Under the pieces are notes generated by a model. The model saw nothing but the letters and a program-made list of their open reading frames with translations, had not been told where the DNA came from and ran no database searches. 8,674 nucleotides of DNA from JAITWT01 sp964439605 (GTDB lineage: Bacteria; Pseudomonadota; Gammaproteobacteria; Burkholderiales; Burkholderiaceae_C), in the NCBI GenBank assembly GCA_964439605.1, contig CAYTPC010000116.1, positions 1 through 8,674 of the forward strand, given 5' to 3'. A program made the position numbers and the translations under genes. Shown piece by piece: positions 5,242 through 8,674 of this stretch. Each line of letters opens with the position of its first letter. Positions within the stretch are counted from its first letter, which is position 1.

Positions 5242-5549
5242 TTCCCCTTGTTGCCAGGTGGTGCAGTCACGGGCAGCGGTCAGGTTTCGGCATTCAGCGC
5301 AGGCCCATGAAAAGCAGCGTGCGGAAAACGAAGGTTTCGACTTCGCGGCCGCGCCGGCGTTTGGATCGTCGAGCCAGCACCAGCAGTCAGGATCGCCAGG
5401 GGCGCTTACCGCTTCGCTTGACTGCGACGCCGCTACCCCCCGGCCACAGTGGCTACAGTTTCAGCGCGGCTTGTAGCAGCGGAGCCGGTGAACGCACCCC
5501 TGCGGGTAAGCGTTTTGAACCCCGCTTTTCCATGCTTTTTTCATACAAG
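5242..5549. other. Non-coding or degenerate stretch, nothing recognised
   Basis: I see no recognisable gene on either strand between the antisense RNA region and the tRNA terminator. Open frames on the plus strand here have no ribosome binding sites and no family resemblance that I can name. The promoter for the minus-strand module should lie near the left end of this stretch or just inside the module, but no clear -35/-10 pair is visible. Confidence 0.5.
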
Positions 5550-5588
5550 CAAAGAAAAACGCTCCGAAGTTTGTAGCATCGGAGCGTT
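5550..5588 (-). terminator. Intrinsic terminator of the dnaQ / tRNA-Val transcript
   Basis: On the minus strand, AACGCTCCGA (5588-5579) pairs perfectly with TCGGAGCGTT (5567-5558) around an 11-base loop and is followed by TTTCTTT. It begins 8 bases after the CCA end of the tRNA, where the transcript should stop. This is a strong ten-pair stem with a U-rich tail. Confidence 0.9.
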
Positions 5589-5596
5589 GATTTATA

Positions 5597-5671
5597 TGGT
5601 GGGTGATACATGGATCGAACATGTGACCCCTGCCGTGTGAAGGCAGTGCTCTACCGCTGAGCTAATCACCC
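5597..5671 (-). tRNA. tRNA-Val(CAC)
   Basis: The 75-base minus-strand sequence folds as a complete tRNA. The acceptor stem is GGGTGAT/ATCACCC. The D-arm is GCTCAGCGGTAGAGC. The anticodon stem is CTGCC/GGCAG around the loop TTCACAC, giving anticodon CAC (5637-5639), which reads the valine codon GUG. The T-arm contains TTCGATC. The discriminator A and an encoded CCA follow. It starts 28 bases after the dnaQ stop and is followed at once by a strong terminator, so it is probably processed from a dnaQ transcript or driven by a promoter inside dnaQ. E. coli also has a tRNA gene (aspV) next to dnaQ. Confidence 0.96.
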
Positions 5672-5699
5672 GATTCGCACGCTGGCGAAAGATGGAATT

Positions 5700-6419
5700 T
5701 TAGCAGACTTGCGCCTGTTCTTGCCGCCGCCATACGGTTTTGCCCCCGCTGGCTTTGTCGATTTCGGTGAGGATGTGGGCGTGGGCGGCCAGTTCTTGCG
5801 CGCTGGCGGGGAGCACGGGCAGGTCCAGGCCGCTCAGGTCGGCGCGTTCGCTGGTCTGGCCTTCGGTGCCGATGGCGCCCAGGTCGATCAGCAGGGTTTC
5901 CTGGCCGCGCGTGAGGTTGATGTAGACGTCGGCCAGCAGTTCGGCGTCGAGCAGCGCGCCGTGCAGGGTGCGGGTGGAGTTGTCCACGCCCAGGCGATCG
6001 CACAGCGCGTCGAGGCTGTTGCGCTTGCCGGGGTAAAGCTCCTTGGCCATGCCCAGGGTGTCGATGATTTTTTCGACGTGGCCGGCCAGCGGCGGCTTGC
6101 CCACGCGCTCGAGTTCCTTGTCGAGAAAGCCGACGTCGAACGCGGCGTTGTGGATGATGAGTTCGGCGCCTTGCAGGTAGCGCAGGATTTCGTCGGCGGC
6201 TTCGGCGAACTTGGGTTTGTCGCGCAGAAAGTCGTCGCTGATGCCGTGCACCTTGAGCGCGTCTTCGTGGATGGCGCGCTCGGGGTTGAAGTAAAAGTGC
6301 AGGTTGTTGCCGGTGAGTTTGCGGCCCACCAGTTCGACGCAGCCAAGCTCGATGATGCGGTCGCCGCTTTCGGCGGACAGGCCCGTGGTTTCGGTGTCGA
6401 GGACGATTTGGCGGGTCAT
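5700..6419 (-). CDS. dnaQ: DNA polymerase III epsilon subunit (3'-5' proofreading exonuclease)
   Basis: This 239-residue protein removes misincorporated nucleotides as part of the polymerase III core; the E. coli protein has 243 residues. The DEDDh exonuclease fold is complete. Exo I is VLDTETTGL with D8 and E10. Exo II is HNAAFDVGFLDKE with D95. Exo III is HGALLDAELLADVY with H153 and D158. GQETLLI at about 172-178 sits where E. coli epsilon carries its beta-clamp binding motif (QTSMAF). The remaining C-terminal tail should bind the alpha subunit. The ATG at 6419 gives the expected N-terminus MTRQIVLDTE, with GGAAAA a few bases upstream. It lies downstream of fdx in the same direction, separated by heptamer repeats, and 28 bases before tRNA-Val. 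The identification is firm. Confidence 0.97.
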   Translation of the reverse strand: MTRQIVLDTETTGLSAESGDRIIELGCVELVGRKLTGNNLHFYFNPERAIHEDALKVHGISDDFLRDKPKFAEAADEILRYLQGAELIIHNAAFDVGFLDKELERVGKPPLAGHVEKIIDTLGMAKELYPGKRNSLDALCDRLGVDNSTRTLHGALLDAELLADVYINLTRGQETLLIDLGAIGTEGQTSERADLSGLDLPVLPASAQELAAHAHILTEIDKASGGKTVWRRQEQAQVC

Positions 6420-6450
6420 TTGATTTTTCCGTTGTCAGGCGAGGTTTTGC

Positions 6451-6552
6451 GTTGAGCGTTGAGTGTTGAGTGTTGAGCGTGGGCCGAACGGCTGCGTTGT
6501 GCCGCGCCCCAAAGAGGTATTTACGCTAAACGCTAAACGCCAAACACTCAAC
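6451..6552. repeat. Facing heptamer repeat arrays between fdx and dnaQ
   Basis: Four tandem heptamers at 6451-6478 read GTTGAGC, GTTGAGT, GTTGAGT, GTTGAGC. Four more at 6525-6552 read GCTAAAC, GCTAAAC, GCCAAAC, ACTCAAC, which are variants of the reverse complement. The two arrays face each other around a 46-base spacer that itself contains short GGGC/GCCC and GGC/GCC pairs. RNA from either strand could therefore form a long imperfect hairpin. The right-hand unit covers the fdx stop codon (6548-6550). It lies in the dnaQ 5' leader and could modulate termination or readthrough, which is inference. Confidence 0.75.
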
Positions 6553-6889
6553 CCTGTTTTTCCTTGGCGTGGTTGATCGAGTAGCGCGGAATCTCGATGG
6601 TCAAATCGGAGCGCCCCACGATGGCCTGGCACGACAGGCGCGATTGCGGCTCCAGCCCCCAGGCGCGGTCGAGCAGGTCTTCTTCGTCTTCGTCGGGCGG
6701 GGGCAGCGAACCGCCGCCCTCGCGCACGATGACGTGGCAGGTGGTGCAGGCGCAGCTCATGCCGCAGGCGTGGTCGATCTCGATGCCGTGCTCGACCAGC
6801 GCCTCGCAGATGGAGTCGCCCGCGTTGGCTTGAATCTCCGCGCCGGCGGGCGCGTATTCGTGATGGGGGAGGACTTTGATGGTGGGCAT
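6548..6889 (-). CDS. fdx: ISC-system [2Fe-2S] ferredoxin
   Basis: This 113-residue ferredoxin is of the adrenodoxin-like type that supplies electrons to iron-sulfur cluster assembly on IscU. The cluster ligands are C42, C48 and C51 in HACGMSCACTTCHV, with the fourth at C87 in RLSCQAIV, the same numbering as E. coli Fdx. The extra cysteine C46, also present in E. coli Fdx, is kept. The acidic stretch PPPDEDEEDLLD (about 63-74) is the usual partner-docking surface. The ATG at 6889 lies 11 bases after the hscA stop, so the two genes are almost certainly co-transcribed. No strong Shine-Dalgarno is present, which fits coupling to hscA translation. The identification is firm. Confidence 0.97.
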   Translation of the reverse strand: MPTIKVLPHHEYAPAGAEIQANAGDSICEALVEHGIEIDHACGMSCACTTCHVIVREGGGSLPPPDEDEEDLLDRAWGLEPQSRLSCQAIVGRSDLTIEIPRYSINHAKEKQG

Positions 6890-6900
6890 GGCTTGTGACT

Positions 6901-8674
<1,774 letters not shown>

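Noticed and set aside
4979..5476. Plus-strand 165-residue open frame across the antisense RNA region
   Set aside because: There is no ribosome binding site or family resemblance, and all structured signals in this region (terminator, coupling, leader) read on the minus strand.
5709..6455. Plus-strand 248-residue open frame opposite dnaQ
   Set aside because: It mirrors the dnaQ codons, is Val/Gly/Phe-rich with no recognisable domain, and dnaQ on the other strand is certain.

Overview
The window is GC-rich chromosomal DNA from what looks like a betaproteobacterium of the order Burkholderiales, most likely Comamonadaceae. This is inferred from codon and protein style, the hscA-fdx-dnaQ-tRNA-Val order, and intergenic repeats of a kind I associate with that family. 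No species can be named from the sequence alone.

Left part (1-3636, plus strand): the end of a short-chain dehydrogenase, two adjacent acyl-CoA dehydrogenase genes and a double-hotdog thioesterase form a likely acyl-CoA catabolic operon. The first dehydrogenase keeps the catalytic glutamate. The second lacks it, which suggests a heteromeric enzyme like PimC/PimD or the actinobacterial FadE alpha2-beta2 pairs. A YpeA-type GNAT acetyltransferase (3740-4156) follows on its own.

Middle part (4157-5596): this is a decayed accessory stretch. It starts with a HAD (Cof-type) phosphatase gene broken by a small out-of-frame deletion and continues with coding debris. On the minus strand lies a small phage-like module: a putative C4/P4-CI-type antisense RNA with its own terminator hairpin, a downstream target that is complementary to it at 17 of 19 positions, an Icd/Ash-like leader reading frame, and a 79-residue unknown ORF whose ribosome binding site overlaps the leader stop codon. 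This module is the most interesting part of the window. It sits on the 3' side of a tRNA-Val gene, a common place for integrated elements, but I found no attachment-site duplication and no integrase.

Right part (5597-8674, minus strand): housekeeping genes read leftwards, namely hscA (start outside the window), fdx, dnaQ and tRNA-Val(CAC), ending in a strong intrinsic terminator. HscA and Fdx are the late part of an isc iron-sulfur assembly operon. dnaQ encodes the proofreading subunit of DNA polymerase III. A pair of facing four-unit heptamer repeats fills the fdx-dnaQ gap.
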